Positions 31,921 through 45,050 of a stretch of 64,000 nucleotides of DNA are shown piece by piece. The notes below the pieces were generated by a model. That model made no database searches. It was not told the origin of the DNA and saw nothing but the letters and a program-made list of their open reading frames with translations. Within the stretch, counting starts at the first letter, position 1, and every line of letters begins with the position of its first letter. Origin of the DNA: Cadophora sp. MPI-SDFR-AT-0126 (Eukaryota; Ascomycota; Leotiomycetes; Helotiales; Ploettnerulaceae); NCBI GenBank assembly GCA_020747065.1, contig JAGMVK010000005.1, positions 868,001 through 932,000 of the forward strand, given 5' to 3'. The translations under genes were made by a program, and so were the position numbers.

Positions 31921-33639
31921 ATGTTCGGATTCAAGAAGGATGCCGCCGCCCAGGCGCAAGGCGACTCTGGTTCGGACACGCGTTATGTCCAGAATGTCGA
32001 GACCGATTTGGAGAACACAGGCAAGAACCGATGGGCGAAACTCTGGCCGGTTATGGCTTGTGGGGCTGGACTATTCTCAGATGGCTATGTGAACAACGTA
32101 CGTAGACCGACTATGCGCACTGAGTCCACAAGTACTGACATGTTTTGAGGTCATTGGCTCAGTATCAACAATGCTCGGCCAGATCTACGGCGCCAGGTAT
32201 AAAGGATCCAGCGCCCAGAAGAACATTTCGGCCATCACATTCGCTGGCACAGTGCTCGGCCAGCTCATTTTCGGTTATACTAGTGACAAGTGGTCGAGGA
32301 AGAACTCTCTGCTCCTCTCGACCATCATCCTCATCGTCTTCACGGCTCTTGCAGCAGGGTCATACGGCGCTGGAGGCAGTCTACAAGGCATGTTCGCTGC
32401 TCTGACTGCATATCGTTTCCTTGTGGGAATTGGTATCGGAGGAGAATATCCAGCAGGCAGTGTTGCGTGCTCTGAAGCCACCGGAGAGCTCAAGTCTGGA
32501 ACCCGAAACCGATGGTTCATCCTCTTCACCAATGTCATGATAGATTGGGGCTTCGTCATTGGCGCCTTCATACCATATCTTCTTGTGGTTATCTGTACAG
32601 CAGATCATCTGCGTGCTGCATGGAGAATCTCTTTGGGACTGGGCGTCTTGCCTCCTATGATTCTTTTGTGGCTGCGGATTAAGCTCCAGGAACCTGAGGA
32701 GTTTAAGAAGTAAGTCATTAAAGATGTCTATTCTCTGCTAGGAGCGTAGAGCTTACTGACACGATCCAGGGAGAGCATGAAATACGTCAAAATTCCTTAC
32801 CTACTGGTACTTAGATACTACGGATTCAGGCTCTGCATCGTTTCCCTGGTTTGGTTCTTATACGACGTAAGCAGCTCGAGGTTGAATAAATAACTAAAAA
32901 TTGGGATCCTTGCTGACCTTCTAAGTTTTCCACTTATTCCTTCGGTATTTTCTCGTCAACGATTCTTGCAAATATCTACGGAGACACAGCTCCCCTGACC
33001 ACCGTATTCGGCTGGAACACTGTGATCAATCTTTTCTACATTCCTGGTGCCATGTTAGGGTCGATATACTCAGACAAGATCGGTCCAAAATACGCTCTTG
33101 CTTCTGGTGTGTTTGCACAGGCTGTAGTCGGCTTTATCATGGCCGGTCTATATCCAACCCTTGCCAAGCCAGAGAACGTTGCTGGGTTCGCCGTGGTCTA
33201 CGGAATCTTCTTGTCGCTGGGAGAAGTCGGTCCAGGAGATAACATTGGATTGCTTGCTTCCAAAACTTGTGCAACAGGAGTGCGAGGACAATACTACGCC
33301 ATTGCAGCGGCCATTGGAAAAGTCGGCGCTTTCGTTGGCACCTACATCTTTCCCTACATTGAAGCAGCAGGAGGGAAGGACACGAATGCTTCTGCTCAGT
33401 ATCCGTTCTACGTCTCGAGTTGTTTCTGTGTCTTATCCGCGTTCTTGGTCATGGTGTTCCTCCCCTACATCGGGCAAGATACCATTACGAAAGAAGATCT
33501 CAAGTTCAGGGAATATCTTACAAGTAAGGGATGGGATGTTAACCAGTTGGGCTTGTTGAAGGGCGAGTCCGTCGAGAGCCGAGCTGCGGTTGCGGACACT
33601 ATTAGTGCTGAGCAGGAGAAGGATGCGAAGTTGGGGTAA
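31921..33639 (+). CDS. MFS phosphate/glycerophosphodiester transporter, Git1-like
   Basis: Four exons (31921-32097, 32150-32709, 32770-32866, 32926-33639) join in phase to 515 residues. The pattern of about 12 membrane segments begins at PVMACGAGLFSDGYVNN, a sequence typical of the phosphate/glycerophosphoinositol permeases. MFS loop signatures are GYTSDKWSRKNSLL after helix 2 and IYSDKIGPKYAL in the matching position of the second half. AYRFLVGIGIGGEYPAGSVACSE is helix 4, and FLSLGEVGPGDNIGLLASK is the related block in the second half. Git1-type carriers import glycerophosphodiesters with phosphate at the plasma membrane and are often induced by phosphate shortage. The exact substrate cannot be fixed from sequence. 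Confidence 0.87.
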
Positions 33640-34090
33640 GAGAGGGAAGAAAATCGGTTCATTAGTTCCAATTAATTTTGATAGTTATCAATGACTACGC
33701 AATGAGCGTTTAACATATCTATGCAAGTTGTTGTGGTAAGAATTGTTTGAGATCATTGTGAAGTTGATGTTTGGATCCAGATGGAGACTGGTAGTCAAGG
33801 TGTTGCCAAGGGACGGGCTCCATTATTGATGACAGCACCGTAAATTGGCTACAACTTATCGAGTTCTGCGAGATATCAGGATTTTCGAATTCAACCATGT
33901 ACTCGACATAACTTAAAGTCTCGATCTCGACATTGAGGCGCTCAAGTGTTTGAAATACGGCGAGCCTCTCAATTATGTCTTGCTTCACGTAAGTAGCAGG
34001 TGGGCAGACGTGCGCAAGTGCTCTCAAGCGCCTCAGTCTATCTCTCGTCCTCCAAGGACAACTCACGTCAACACAAAGCAATCAACCACT
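33640..34090. other. intergenic, 451 bp
   Basis: Lies between the transporter stop and the next gene on the same strand; holds the promoter of the dehydrogenase. No further feature. Confidence 0.4.
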
Positions 34091-35848
34091 ATGGCATCCA
34101 TACTTCCTTTCCTTCGCCGTAACTGGGCATTGGCCTATCCAGAAAGGCCTGCCAAAAGCCAGGACGCCTTGCGAATTGGCCTTCTCGGCGCATCAACCAT
34201 CGCGTGAGCCTTGAGCCGTCCTCTACATGGCGACACCTAGGGCATGCTGATACGTAGCAGACCTCTCGCTGTTATTGGACCTGCGAAATCCCATCCAGAT
34301 GTTATTATTGCAGCTGTAGCTGCTCGAGATCAAAAGAGGGCAGCTGCGTATGCGAAACAGCATGGCATTCCAATTGTTCATAGATCGTATCAAGGTTGGA
34401 GCTCAATCCCAAGTCAGTAGAATCAATCACTGACTTTTTGCCCTACAGAACTCATCGACGACCCTTCAATCGACGCCGTGTACATCCCTCTCCCGAATGG
34501 CCTCCATTATGAATGGGCAGTCAAGGCCCTCAAAGCACACAAGCACGTCCTACTCGAGAAACCCTCCACAAATAATGCCTCCGAAGCTACTTCTCTCTTT
34601 CGCTCGCCGCTCCTCTCCCAACCTGATGCCCCAGTCCTCCTTGAAGCATTCCATGCGCGCTTTCATCCTGCGTGCTCTGCCTTCCTCGCCCATATCGATC
34701 ATCAGACTGTTGTTTCGGCACATGCGACAATGACGTGCCCGCGTTATGTGTTTCCAGAAACGGACATTCGGTTCGATTATAAAATTGGGGGAGGTGTTAT
34801 GATGGATATGGGTGCATATACTGCAGTGGGTTCTTCGCTTTTGTCTTCCTTATTCAGGCTGTGTCGCGAAGGTCGCGGCTGCATACTCCTCAGATATGTG
34901 GCATATCGATCTTGATACTCTTCAATGACACTCAAATGATCAACACTAATTTTTGGTGTTCTATAGTTGTTTCTACGTCTGATATTTGGCACTGAGCCAG
35001 ACCAATGCTTGGAGGCGGTACCGAGGCTGATGCCCAAAGGGTTTGATCAGAGGTGCGATCAGGCTAGTATGTGGACATCCTGACAACGTTCCCCTCATGT
35101 TTCGAGATCGACTTTTCTAGAAAAGGAACTTCTCGCGAACATGTCAGATCTGCACATTTTCTCAAGGTCTGCTTTTATGGAGCTTGCATTCGCTAACTAT
35201 CCTCAAGTGACGGCTAAATGGCGATTTCCAAATGGAGGAATTGGCACGATGTACATCGATCTGAGCCTGCATGGCTTGGGACCGATTCCGGGGTTAAGAT
35301 CGCCGAAGTGCGAGGTTGAACATCTTGAAACGGTTGTCCAGGATGACAGCCTCGGGGAGGGGAGTGGGAAAGAACATGTCATGGTCAAGAAAGTTGTTTT
35401 TTGGAACATGCTCATGCCTGTGATAGTAAGTCCACTTTAAGTTCTTCCTAACTCATGGGGATGTCCCCGACCTATTCCCACCATGCTTGTTCCATGTATC
35501 TCTGCTAAACCTCTGCCCGTTTAGTGGCATCGAATCGATATTGTGGAACGCCACACTGTCCGAAGTTCCTCTGACAAGAAACCCCTCAAGACTTGGATTA
35601 CTACAGAGTATCAGAAAGCCTACACCTGGCAGGATGAAGCTAGGAAAGGTCAAGGACGCGAGTCTTGGTCTACCTACAGACACCAATTGGAGCAATTTGT
35701 CCACAGAATTAAAGGCAGAGGATCATCTTCTGGCATCTGGATGGACGGCGAGGATTCCGTGAAACAAATGGAGATGATCGATTCTGCCTACAAGAAAGCC
35801 GGTCTGCCGCTCAGACCTACGAGCTCTTATCGAGAAACACTCGAATGA
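34091..35848 (+). CDS. Gfo/Idh/MocA-family NAD(P)-dependent dehydrogenase
   Basis: Six exons (34091-34203, 34261-34394, 34449-34825, 34967-35066, 35121-35425, 35525-35848) join in phase to 450 residues. The Rossmann start LRIGLLGASTIAP is split by intron 1. VYIPLPNGLHYEWAVKAL and the family lysine motif VLLEKPSTNN follow. The C-terminal substrate domain has DIRFDYKIGGGVMMDMGAYT, AKWRFPNGGIGTMYIDLSL and, near the end, IDSAYKKAGLPLRP. The order matches the fungal dimeric dihydrodiol/D-xylose 1-dehydrogenase (NADP+) branch, acting on a sugar or diol in the cytosol. Introns 3 (141 nt) and 5 (99 nt) are longer than usual. The substrate is not readable. Confidence 0.85.
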
Positions 35849-36980
35849 TTTCACATTATTGTTTGGATTTTGACAGACGGACGGACCTCGGATTCCTAGC
35901 CATTTGAGCTATATTATCCCACGAGGCAGACTTCTTCGTCCAATCGTGGGAATACCGGCATGAACAGGATCAGAGGTAAGGTTTGTGTGAAGGAACGGGA
36001 ACGGGATCCAGACCTGTTTGAGCCTGCCAACGTACGGTGGATGGACTCGATGGAGTGTTGGTCGTTCCAAGTGGGCGACCATGCTCAAAACACGCCAATC
36101 ATTTATCAGATGGCAGTTTGACAGCTGCGCCTCGTCGTGGGGTCAAGCTTGGGGATCAAACTTGGAGCAATCCCAACGACCACCACATTCCTTGTCTAGC
36201 GTTGTCTTGATGCATGGCTATTTGTTCATTTGAAAAATCGGCATTGCTGTCGTTGAGTTCGAAGCAAGACCTGGATGAAGATGTGCAGGTCGACGCAGCA
36301 TTATGAAATTGTGCTTCGAATTAATGTCCACATCTGAGCAATAATGAGACTGGTGGATGAATCTTAAAGTTCACGGGGGAGGAGGAACAAGCTTCCTAAG
36401 GTGTTTGACGGCGATTCCTCTTGATCGGCGGGGATCATTTAAGCTCGATCCAATGACATTTCTGGTTGGGAGCGATAAAATCCCGCCTTCCACATCGGAT
36501 TGTCTTCCAACGATTGCTGCTTCAACAGCGCGTTTTATGTCCCAGGACGCCTCGTCCGTGCGAGCGGATGTCGCAGCCTCATTGCGGGAACCTTGCGAGA
36601 TCCGATGAATAACCTCGCCGCTAATTGTTTAAGGTACGCCAACGATACGGTACGCGAGGTGTGAGGGGTTTGAGGCATGGGTGACAGGCATGGGGTTGTC
36701 TTGTTTCTCCAGGGGGGTTAGTTTGTGCTGCCCCTCCATTCCGATTCTCCCACGTTGGAAACGGAGATGCTGCCCAGATCGACCTCTTATCCAGATTACG
36801 GATTGACATGTAAAGGAGGAGCAGCCCTGCGCTGTCGCAAGGCGTAGCTCTTTTGCTCCCTTCTATGCTCTCCTCTCCTTGTCCTTGCATTGAGAGATCT
36901 CTAGCTTCATATTCTTCTTTTCACGTCAATTTCAGTTGCTTACTTTTTTCTTCTTGTCTTGTCCAAAAGTTTCGTCCAAG
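35849..36980. other. intergenic, 1.1 kb, no gene called
   Basis: Short frames only. The last 140 bp before 36981 is strongly C/T-rich (TCTCC and CTTTTT runs), as expected for a highly expressed fungal leader or promoter. Confidence 0.45.
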
Positions 36981-39220
36981 ATGCAATTCGAGCTCTTGTT
37001 TGTCGTCGTTGCGGTGCAATTGTTCCTTGTCTCCGCACAAGTCCTGTTCAGCCATCCTACGGAGGGAGAGGTCATTAGTGGAGATGTTCCTTTTGTTCTT
37101 GACGTTGCGGAATCGACGTCGGCACCATATTTCAGCCAGATGACCAATTTTTCGCTGTATCTTCTTGCAGGGACTTATTCTTCTCCGGTAAGTCATACCT
37201 CGTTTTGGTCTATCAATCTTCAAGATCCATCCAATATTGGTCCACAGAATAGAGTGCTTCACTTCTGTTACCGTCAGTCTTGGTCCTATACGAAGATTAA
37301 CAGGCTCATCAGATCGCACTTTTTGCTTGGAATCTTTCAGATGTCAACCCTTCTACCGTTGCCAATAACGTCAACATTCCCTCCGATATGGGAACAGACG
37401 CAAAAGATGCATATTTCCTCGGGATCCGTGGCTCCGTTGTTCTCGCCTCGACCCTTTCAGTGACCTACTTCTCCCCAATTTTCACTCTTAAGAACATGAC
37501 TGGTCCCTCATCGCTCATTCCTGTGGCTACCACGAGAACTCTCACCGCTGCTACGGGTACCGCCACTGGGAGTCGAATAGCAATACCTCCATCTCAGCCT
37601 CTTGCCCGAGCTATCAACTGTTTGGACCTAAACACTGGAATAGATATCGTTGTTTCAATTGGAGACATCTCGGCGGATAGTGCATGTCTCCGGTCCGCAC
37701 TCAGCATGCTGGATGTCCTCGGCACCAAAACGAGAACTGCGACAACCACTCCAATCACGAGCACCACTACGACACCTACGAGCCAGAATACCATTCCTTC
37801 TCTAGGGCCAGCAGTTGGAATCGGCAGCTCAGACACCACATCTAGCAGCTCTAGTTCTCAAACATCAACAAGCGCATCCTCCGAACCCTCCACATCCTCG
37901 GGGTTTAGCGGCCGTGTAATCTATATAACAATCATCGCGGCCTTCGCTCTCTTGGCTCCAATAATCTTCCTTTGGATCGCTCTCCGCCACCGCGCATCCC
38001 ACGTCCTCCAACCCCCACCACCCTCATCCTTCGCTATCTTCCGCTCCCTATTCTCCAGCCTTAAAGGCTTCGCCGTCCTCTCCAAAGGAACAGATAGAGA
38101 GCAACAAACACAACCTCGACCCAAACGCAAACACAGCGATGCGGAGAAGGGGCAGAAGCTGGAAGTCCACGTCACGAGATCACTACGGCATGTGTCGACC
38201 AGACATCCGCAGCCAGGCACATCTGGCGTAAATTCGAATGTGGTGCAAAGACGTGTGCTCGAGGAGATGTATGCGAAGAGGGAAAGTCGAAAAACGATCC
38301 TTGCGGAATTGGAAGGCGATTCGGTTGTTCCTGAACCGCCTGGCATGTCAGATACGCCCATGAGTCCTTTCATGGCGAAGAATCGGCCGAGATATGGCCG
38401 TGAGAGTGTAGCGAGTGAGATTGTGCGTTGGAGAACGGAATTGGATGAGGCATTTGATTCGTACGAAGCAAGGAGACGGAGTGAAGCGATGAGTGCGAGA
38501 AGGGGCGCTGAGAATCGAAATGAAACAGAAGGAAGTACCGATCGGGACAGCATCGCGACGAGAGGCACGACGGTCTTAAGCGAGGGTAAACAGGGACGGG
38601 TGGTTAGAGGGAGGGAGGTGGCGAATATTGTTACGTTTACGAGGAAGCCGGTTCCGCCTCCTGCACTGCCAACACCGACTTTGTCACAATCACAAGCACA
38701 AAGAGCGACGCCGTCACGAACGTCGCTACAAGAAAGAGATCTCCCATCAATACCTCACATCGCACATCTCTCCACCCTCCCCAGTTCCGGTCCCAATACC
38801 GGCCCTCCAATCCCAACATCCCGCTTCTCGGTGCGCAGTGCAAGTCTACCTAGGAGTACTACCACCCACACCCATCCAAGATCCAATTCATTTTCAAGTC
38901 CTGACAGGACTTCAAATCTAGACTCGAAAGCGGAGGCACGGATAACACGACTCGACGATGAGGTCTTCAAGCGGGAAGCGAGTGTGGTTGTGAGGGGGAT
39001 TGAGGAAGAAAAGCGGATGAGGAAGGCGAGGAGGGAGAGAAGGGAGAGGAGGAGAGAGGAGTTGTTGAGGGGTGGCGTTGGAGGGAGTGCAAGTGTTGAT
39101 GTGGATGTTGTTAGGTGGGTGGGGAAGGGGAAGGATGTTGATTTGGGCGAGGAGGCAGATGAGGAAGGAAGGGACGAACGGAAGGGGAATAACAATGCTG
39201 CGAGTCCACCCAGGATGTAG
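36981..39220 (+). CDS. Kre9/Knh1-like extracellular domain, single-pass membrane protein with long cytoplasmic tail
   Basis: Two exons (36981-37187, 37313-39220; intron 125 nt, phase 0) give 704 residues. The signal peptide MQFELLFVVVAVQLFLVSAQ is followed by VLFSHPTEGEVISGDVPFV and, across the intron, IALFAWNLSDVNPSTVANN and DAYFLG, a layout like the fungal Kre9/Knh1 N-terminal Ser/Thr-rich wall-protein family. A Ser/Thr-rich stem (TSTTTTPTSQ, SSSSSSQTSTSASSE) leads to a transmembrane helix at about 271-293 (IYITIIAAFALLAPIIFLWIA). The remaining 410 residues are basic, Ser/Arg-rich and probably cytoplasmic, with several predicted helices (RITRLDDEVFKREASVVV; RKARRERRERRREELL). Such proteins may sense or organise the cell wall; the role here is unknown. 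Confidence 0.75.
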
Positions 39221-39534
39221 CCTGCACTGAAAGAAAATTCTATTTCAAGGAACAGGCGTGACCAATGCTACTCGAGTGATGCTCGTACTATCCAAGGGTG
39301 AGAAGAGTTCTCAACTGACTCTATACTCTATGTTCCGTCCAATATCTATCTCTAGCACATGCTACGGCTCCCATCTACCAACCCATATCTACACTCCCTC
39401 TTTGACAACTAAGTAGAGAGATCTTATTATACACAAGACAAGAGGAATTAGAAACGAGAGAGCAAATATCAAGCTACCCATCGCGAATAGGTATCTTTTG
39501 GCAAAACAAACACAATAGCAACACAAAGGCCACA
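39221..39534. other. convergent 3' intergenic region
   Basis: 314 bp between the convergent stops of the Kre9-like gene and the ABC transporter. Nothing recognised. Confidence 0.4.
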
Positions 39535-42500
39535 CTACTCCTTCTTGACCTTCCTCTTCCCTTTCGGCACCCTCGCCAGCCAATACAATCCCACGGCCCC
39601 CACACAATTGACCACGATGAACACCCACAGAATCCCAAAGTTCCTCCACCGATCAGCATAATCCGCATTGACCGTCTTCAAGAACACATTCGTGTACTTG
39701 ACGCTGCAGAAACTGCAATCCGTGGTGTCGCCCTCGTTGAGCACGTAGCCGCCTGCGAAAGACATGTATGGGTTAAGATACTCTCCGCAGGTGAGGTTGG
39801 AGGGTGGGTTGATGTGCAGGTATTCGATGGAGGAGCAGACGACGTTGGTGTTGGCGAGGCCGGTGGAGAGCATGCCGGATACGAGATACGTGAACGGGCT
39901 GACGCGGTACATGAAGATCCAGAAGCGGGGGAGAGCGTCGGGGGAGGCGAGGACGCTATGGTGATGGTGTCAGCTTAAGTCTCTTCAATGCAGGCTAGAC
40001 CTGTATGAGAAATGGTGATTTCGGGAAGGGGATGAAAGAAGAGAAGGCAACCGAGGAGACTAACCCATTGAAAATCAAGCACAGCGAAAAGAGCAAATTC
40101 CCCACATTCCCAGCCGTTTCCGCTGTCTCGATACCGGCCACAACCAGATGCGTAAACGTCCCAGCAAACATCACAAAGCTCCACAAGAACAGGAACATAA
40201 GCCCTCCACGTTCGGTAACTGCATCTGTAGGCTGAGCATTTCTGTACAAGCCTATAGGGTAATACCAGGTGAAGTATAAGATGATCCCTCCGAGTGTGTT
40301 CCAGGGCATTTCGACGATAAGATTTGACATGATGAAGACGACCCAGGAGTAGGTCTTCGACGGGCGCTCGCGGGACTCGTAGAGCGCTCGCTGAGTTACA
40401 AAGTGTGGCATAATTTGCTGCGAGAGATTGCCGAAGACGGTGAGGAGCATGAAGATGGCAAAAAGCTGATTTTGAAGACCTTGTAGAGAGGTGGGTGCGT
40501 CCCAGAAGGAGAAGCCGATGAAGAGACCCTGCGTGTGTGTTAGCTACCGTGATGGGAAATGGAGATTATCAAGGAGAACTGAACGTACGACTGATGTACA
40601 GAGCGCAGTCTTTGAGTACAGGTATGAAGGGGTTCTCCAGTACTGCTGGAAGACACGGAGGAGAACAGCCATGAGCTGTACAAAAGGAGTAGCGGCGAAT
40701 TGGTCCAGTGCATGTGGGTCCTCGGAGACGGGCTTCTGGCTAAGGGTTTCCTTCATGCGTGCGAGTTCTGCTTTTACTGCCTGTCGTTCTGGAGAGTGCT
40801 TCCAGACTTCGGGCCAGTCAATGTCAGTGCTCGACCCTGGAGCTGCTCCAATGACCTATGTATGTTAGCATTGTGAGTGATATTAGGGCGACAAGACTTA
40901 CCTCAAGCATCTTTTCAGCAGGATTATCATCGGGTCCAAATTTAGAGGATCCGTTTCTCTCAAAGTACTCCGTCAAAGTACGCGAATCCTTGCCGACATC
41001 GCCGAAGTAGACAGTCTTTCCACCACGAGCAAGGAACAGTAGACGGTCAAATTCCTGGAATAGGATAGCTGAAGGCTGGTGTATGGTGCACAAGATGGCT
41101 TGTCCGTTGTCAGCGAGCTTCCGGAGAAGTGCCAGGATCGACCAAGCAGTTTGAGAGTCTAGACCCGATGTAGGCTCGTCGAGGAAAAGAAGAAGAGCTG
41201 GTTTCGCAGCCAGTTCGACCCCGATCGTGAGTCTTTTGCGTTGTTCAACGTTGAGACCTTCACCAGGTACACCGACTACTGCATCGGCGTACGCTTCCAT
41301 CTCGAGGACCTTGATTACCTCGTCTACGTATGCAATTTTGTCAGCGTGGGGAATGGCTTTGGACTGCCGAAGGACTGCACTGAAGGTCAAAGCTTCTCTG
41401 ACAGTAGAAGTGGCCAAATGTAGATCTTGTTGCTGGACATATCCTGTCTTTCTCTGGAAGCCAGTGTCCCGTTCTCGGCCGTCAACGAGCATCTGACCGG
41501 AAACTACCCCCATAGTGACTCGGCTGGCTAGTACATCTAGAAGTGTTGTTTTACCGGCTCCAGATACACCCATAAGTGCAGTCAAGGTTCCGGGAATGAC
41601 CCATCCATCGCTACGTACATATTCAGCCCAGGTCACTAATATCACATTATCAGAAGCACTTACACGTCATCCAAGAGTCTACGATCTTCTTTCTTGATCT
41701 TGATATCATAATTGACGCCATCCCAATGGAAGACAGCCGTCTGTTTCTGGATGGAAGGAGGCGCATCAGGAACAGTCTTCTCTCTTGCAAGTACAGTCTC
41801 GGTGTTCACTCGATCATCAACGTTGGCTTCCTCGTCAGGCTTCTTGGATCCGAGGTCTGGAACTTTGCCACGTCTGAAAAGCAGGACTTCGCCCTTGCTC
41901 TTCTTGGCGGAAATGTATTCGGTGCATACGAGGTAGACTGCACATCCAAATACCATTAAAGCGAACATGATGCCGAGGTTTCTACCACTGTCATTAGCTG
42001 CCAGCCACCAGAGCTTTATCTATAAATTTAGACACATACCTCCAGAGATGAGCACGTTCGTACTTGAAGTTGACCATAAGATATGTATCACCATCCACGA
42101 AATCCGCACCAGCTGCAGCTCCAGTGGTCGAACAGATCCTTTGTTCAGGCGTAGCGTTCTCATATCCTGGACCAGCTGGGACGAACATTTCGGGAGAGCA
42201 CGGGATCTTCAGCTTGTGGAATTCATTTATCATCAAGGCTTCGAAAGCATACGCGACCGGATTTAGCCAATTGATCCATCGAAACCAGGGATGCATATCT
42301 CTCGTCGGGATAGCAAAACCAGTATAGATAATCAGAGCAAGAATAAACAGTGCTGCGGGAGCCATTGCTTGGGATAAAGTTCTTGACATGGCAGCAATCG
42401 AGCGAAAAAACATAGAAATGGTGAGTGTGCACATGAATGCAAACAGGTAGAACACAAAGAAGTGTTCTGGTGTTCGTCGGAGATTCGTCATGAAGTACAA

Positions 42501-44776
42501 TGCAAGGTTGAAGCAGGTAGCCGTGCCTATTTTATTTGGCAGGTCACACAACATGGAGGCTGGTAAGGCGTAAGTCAACGCCAAAATTATGCGGAAGCGA
42601 TTCATACCTATAGCCTCAGCGAATGGATGGTAGAAAGCATATTTGGCCTGTTTCTCAACAATTGGTCGTTGAGCATACAGCGTCAAGATCTGCAATTCGG
42701 TTAGGTAATTGTCCGGAATCAATTCAGCACCTCAACTTACTTCCAATGCACTCTGGAAAGCTGCCATCAGGATTGCGAAGAAGAGTAGCGCCCCTTTGCT
42801 GTACAGAGAAGCAGTTTCGTTTGGTAAATTGTAAAACACGCTACCAATAATGAGCGCCATAACAGCGTTTCCAATGAAGGAGGTCAGCATTAGCGACATG
42901 TCGCCCTGGAGTCTTTGGAAGCCACGCTGGACGCAAAGTTTGACTTGTTGAACGACCGAGAGTGTGTAGGGGGATTTGATGCGTTGATTTTTCGATTGCG
43001 CAGCTGCCAGTTCTTAGCAAATGTTAATAATTGAGCTCCAGTAGTCTGTTACCTCGACGGCCCTGCTTGAACTGTTCTAAACTTGCACCTCCGATGGGAT
43101 ACAAAGTATCGAATTCCTCAATATCCCTCATCAACTTCGCCCGATCATCGCTCTTGTACCAGGCCGCAGCAAACTCGTCTGGGGTGTATGGTGTCTTCCC
43201 TTCGAATCCCGACCGTGTGATACGCTCTGCTGGACTCGTAATGGAGGTCAAGAAATCGCCTGTCGTTTGTCGCGGAGGACAATCGAATCCCATATCCAAG
43301 AAGTACTTTTTCGCTGCATGAATATCTCCGAAATAGATTTGTCTACCTTCATATAGTACCGCTACTTTGTCGAAAATATCGTAAATGCTTTGTGAAGCTT
43401 GGTAGATAGCAACAACTGCAGCCGAACCAGCGAGATCTGTTGATAGTCTGAGCGTCTTCACGAATTCTAGAGCAGTGGCACTGTCCAATCCTCTGGTGCT
43501 ATTATCCCAGCATCTACACGCAATGGAGAGTAAGTGATTGCCTTTTGGAAAAGTGTCATAAAGAGAATAGCACAGGTCTTTGGAACATCCCGACTCCCGA
43601 GATCATGAAAAGTAAAAGAGAATGGGCTTGCCAAATACGTACTGCAGGGGACTTCCACCCAGAGCTCTGTTTCCATATCAGTAATTGCAGTAACGACAGG
43701 GGAATGTGTCGGCTTACGCTTCAGCGATACTGACACGCTTCCTCTCTCCGCCGCTTACCCCACGAATAAAATCGTTGCCGACCTTGGTATTAAGTGTGTG
43801 ATTAAGACCAAATACGGCCATTATAACGTCGCGCATATGGGCTGCATATTGTTCTCTCGTGACACCCTGAATTCGGTTCCGGGGAGCTGGAAACGTAGAT
43901 TAGTAAACAAATAGCTCTTGTACGATCAACTGAAAACCCAACCTCGAGCTTTCGCAGCAAATTCCAGAGTTTGTCCCACCGTCAGTTGAGGAAAATGCAC
44001 ATCGGTTTCCGCTTGATATATACATTCGCCTCTGAAATCGTTATGCATCTGCTTAACTGAGATCCCCTGGTAGTTGATGTGTGACTTCTCATCGATGAAG
44101 TATCCATCGGTCTCTCCAGAGATCGTCTTCAGCAAAGTAGAACAACCGCTGTTCAGGGTTGTAAGTAAGAGAGGTTCGTATTGGTAAGGGCACCCTACCT
44201 TCCAGGTCGACCCAGCACCACCAACATCTCTCCGCTTCGAATCAGCCCATCGAAATTTCTCAATATTTGGATTTTGGTTTGCTGTCTTCGGCCAATGATT
44301 CTCTTTAACAGAGATGGAATTTCCAGAGGGTAGTTTCCAAAAGTCTTTTGATAATCAGTGGCTTCTCCAAATCCGTGTGCGCTGAGATTGCGGTAGGCGA
44401 TTCCAGCAACTCTCTTGGGGAATCTCTCGGGGTCCCGCGAGTGGATGGCCAGAACCGTCTTCATCCATGACTTGTAGTTGAAACTTTCAGATCTAGGATC
44501 AAGGATTGGATTATTGGTTTGTTCGAAAGGGTTGATGTAGACTCCGTCTCCGTCCTTTACTGATTGTTGCGTGAGAGCTCGCGCCAATTGATGGATCTGG
44601 GGCTTCAAGTCTTCCTCGTCTGCGGAATCTAGCAATGATTCATGGCCAGTCTTTTCGCTGGACTGTCCTCCAGTCTCTTTTGCGTAGTTGTCTTCTGATG
44701 GGTTGATCTTCTCCTCCACTGTTTGCACCACGGCCTCAGTCTGGGGCAAAACGCCAAACGGTGTTGAGGACGCCAT
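39535..44776 (-). CDS. PDR-type ABC transporter (ABCG full-size, multidrug efflux)
   Basis: Thirteen exons, all in phase: 44776-44199, 44148-43943, 43886-43718, 43666-43643, 43513-43053, 43012-42741, 42689-42608, 42559-42040, 41981-41664, 41610-40902, 40855-40589, 40528-40065 and 39955-39535, for 1496 residues. Layout is NBD1-TMD1-NBD2-TMD2. NBD1 has the atypical PDR Walker [14 protein letters not shown], signature [10 protein letters not shown] and degenerate Walker [14 protein letters not shown]2 has [15 protein letters not shown], the degenerate [12 protein letters not shown] and [16 protein letters not shown] blocks include [20 protein letters not shown] and [18 protein letters not shown]. 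Start chosen at MASSTPFG, not the in-frame upstream Met-like codon. Plasma-membrane efflux of toxic compounds is expected. Exon 4 is only 24 nt. Confidence 0.93.
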
Positions 44777-45030
44777 GGTGTTGATAGCGCGCAGATAGCG
44801 CGGTGTCGACGAATTAGAAAATACCAGTAGCACAATTATGGACTTAGGGAGAGAAAGAAGACGAGAATTGGGACGACATGAGGACTGCCCTCTCCGCAGC
44901 AACAAAAAACACCAGGTGAAAGTCAATCGCAACAACCAGATGGCGTTTCAAGAGGAAAGAGAGAAGAGAAACGTGGAGACAAATCAAGACCAAGACCGAG
45001 ACCGAATTTCACAAGACCGACCGACGGGAC

Positions 45031-45050
45031 AAACGAACGAACGAACGAAC
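45031..45050. repeat. AACG microsatellite (about 5 copies)
   Basis: Perfect AACG repeats, nearly five units, about 260 bp upstream of the ABC transporter ATG. Reading 4-bp units out of phase, it cannot be part of a stable coding frame. Confidence 0.8.

Noticed and set aside
37921..38568. 215-codon frame antisense to the Kre9-like gene
   Set aside because: Arises from biased codon use of the Ser/Arg-rich sense tail.
44777..44935. N-terminal extension of the ABC transporter to 44935
   Set aside because: The in-frame upstream part reads as leader-like hydrophobic sequence; PDR proteins start with a polar N-terminus as in MASSTPFG.
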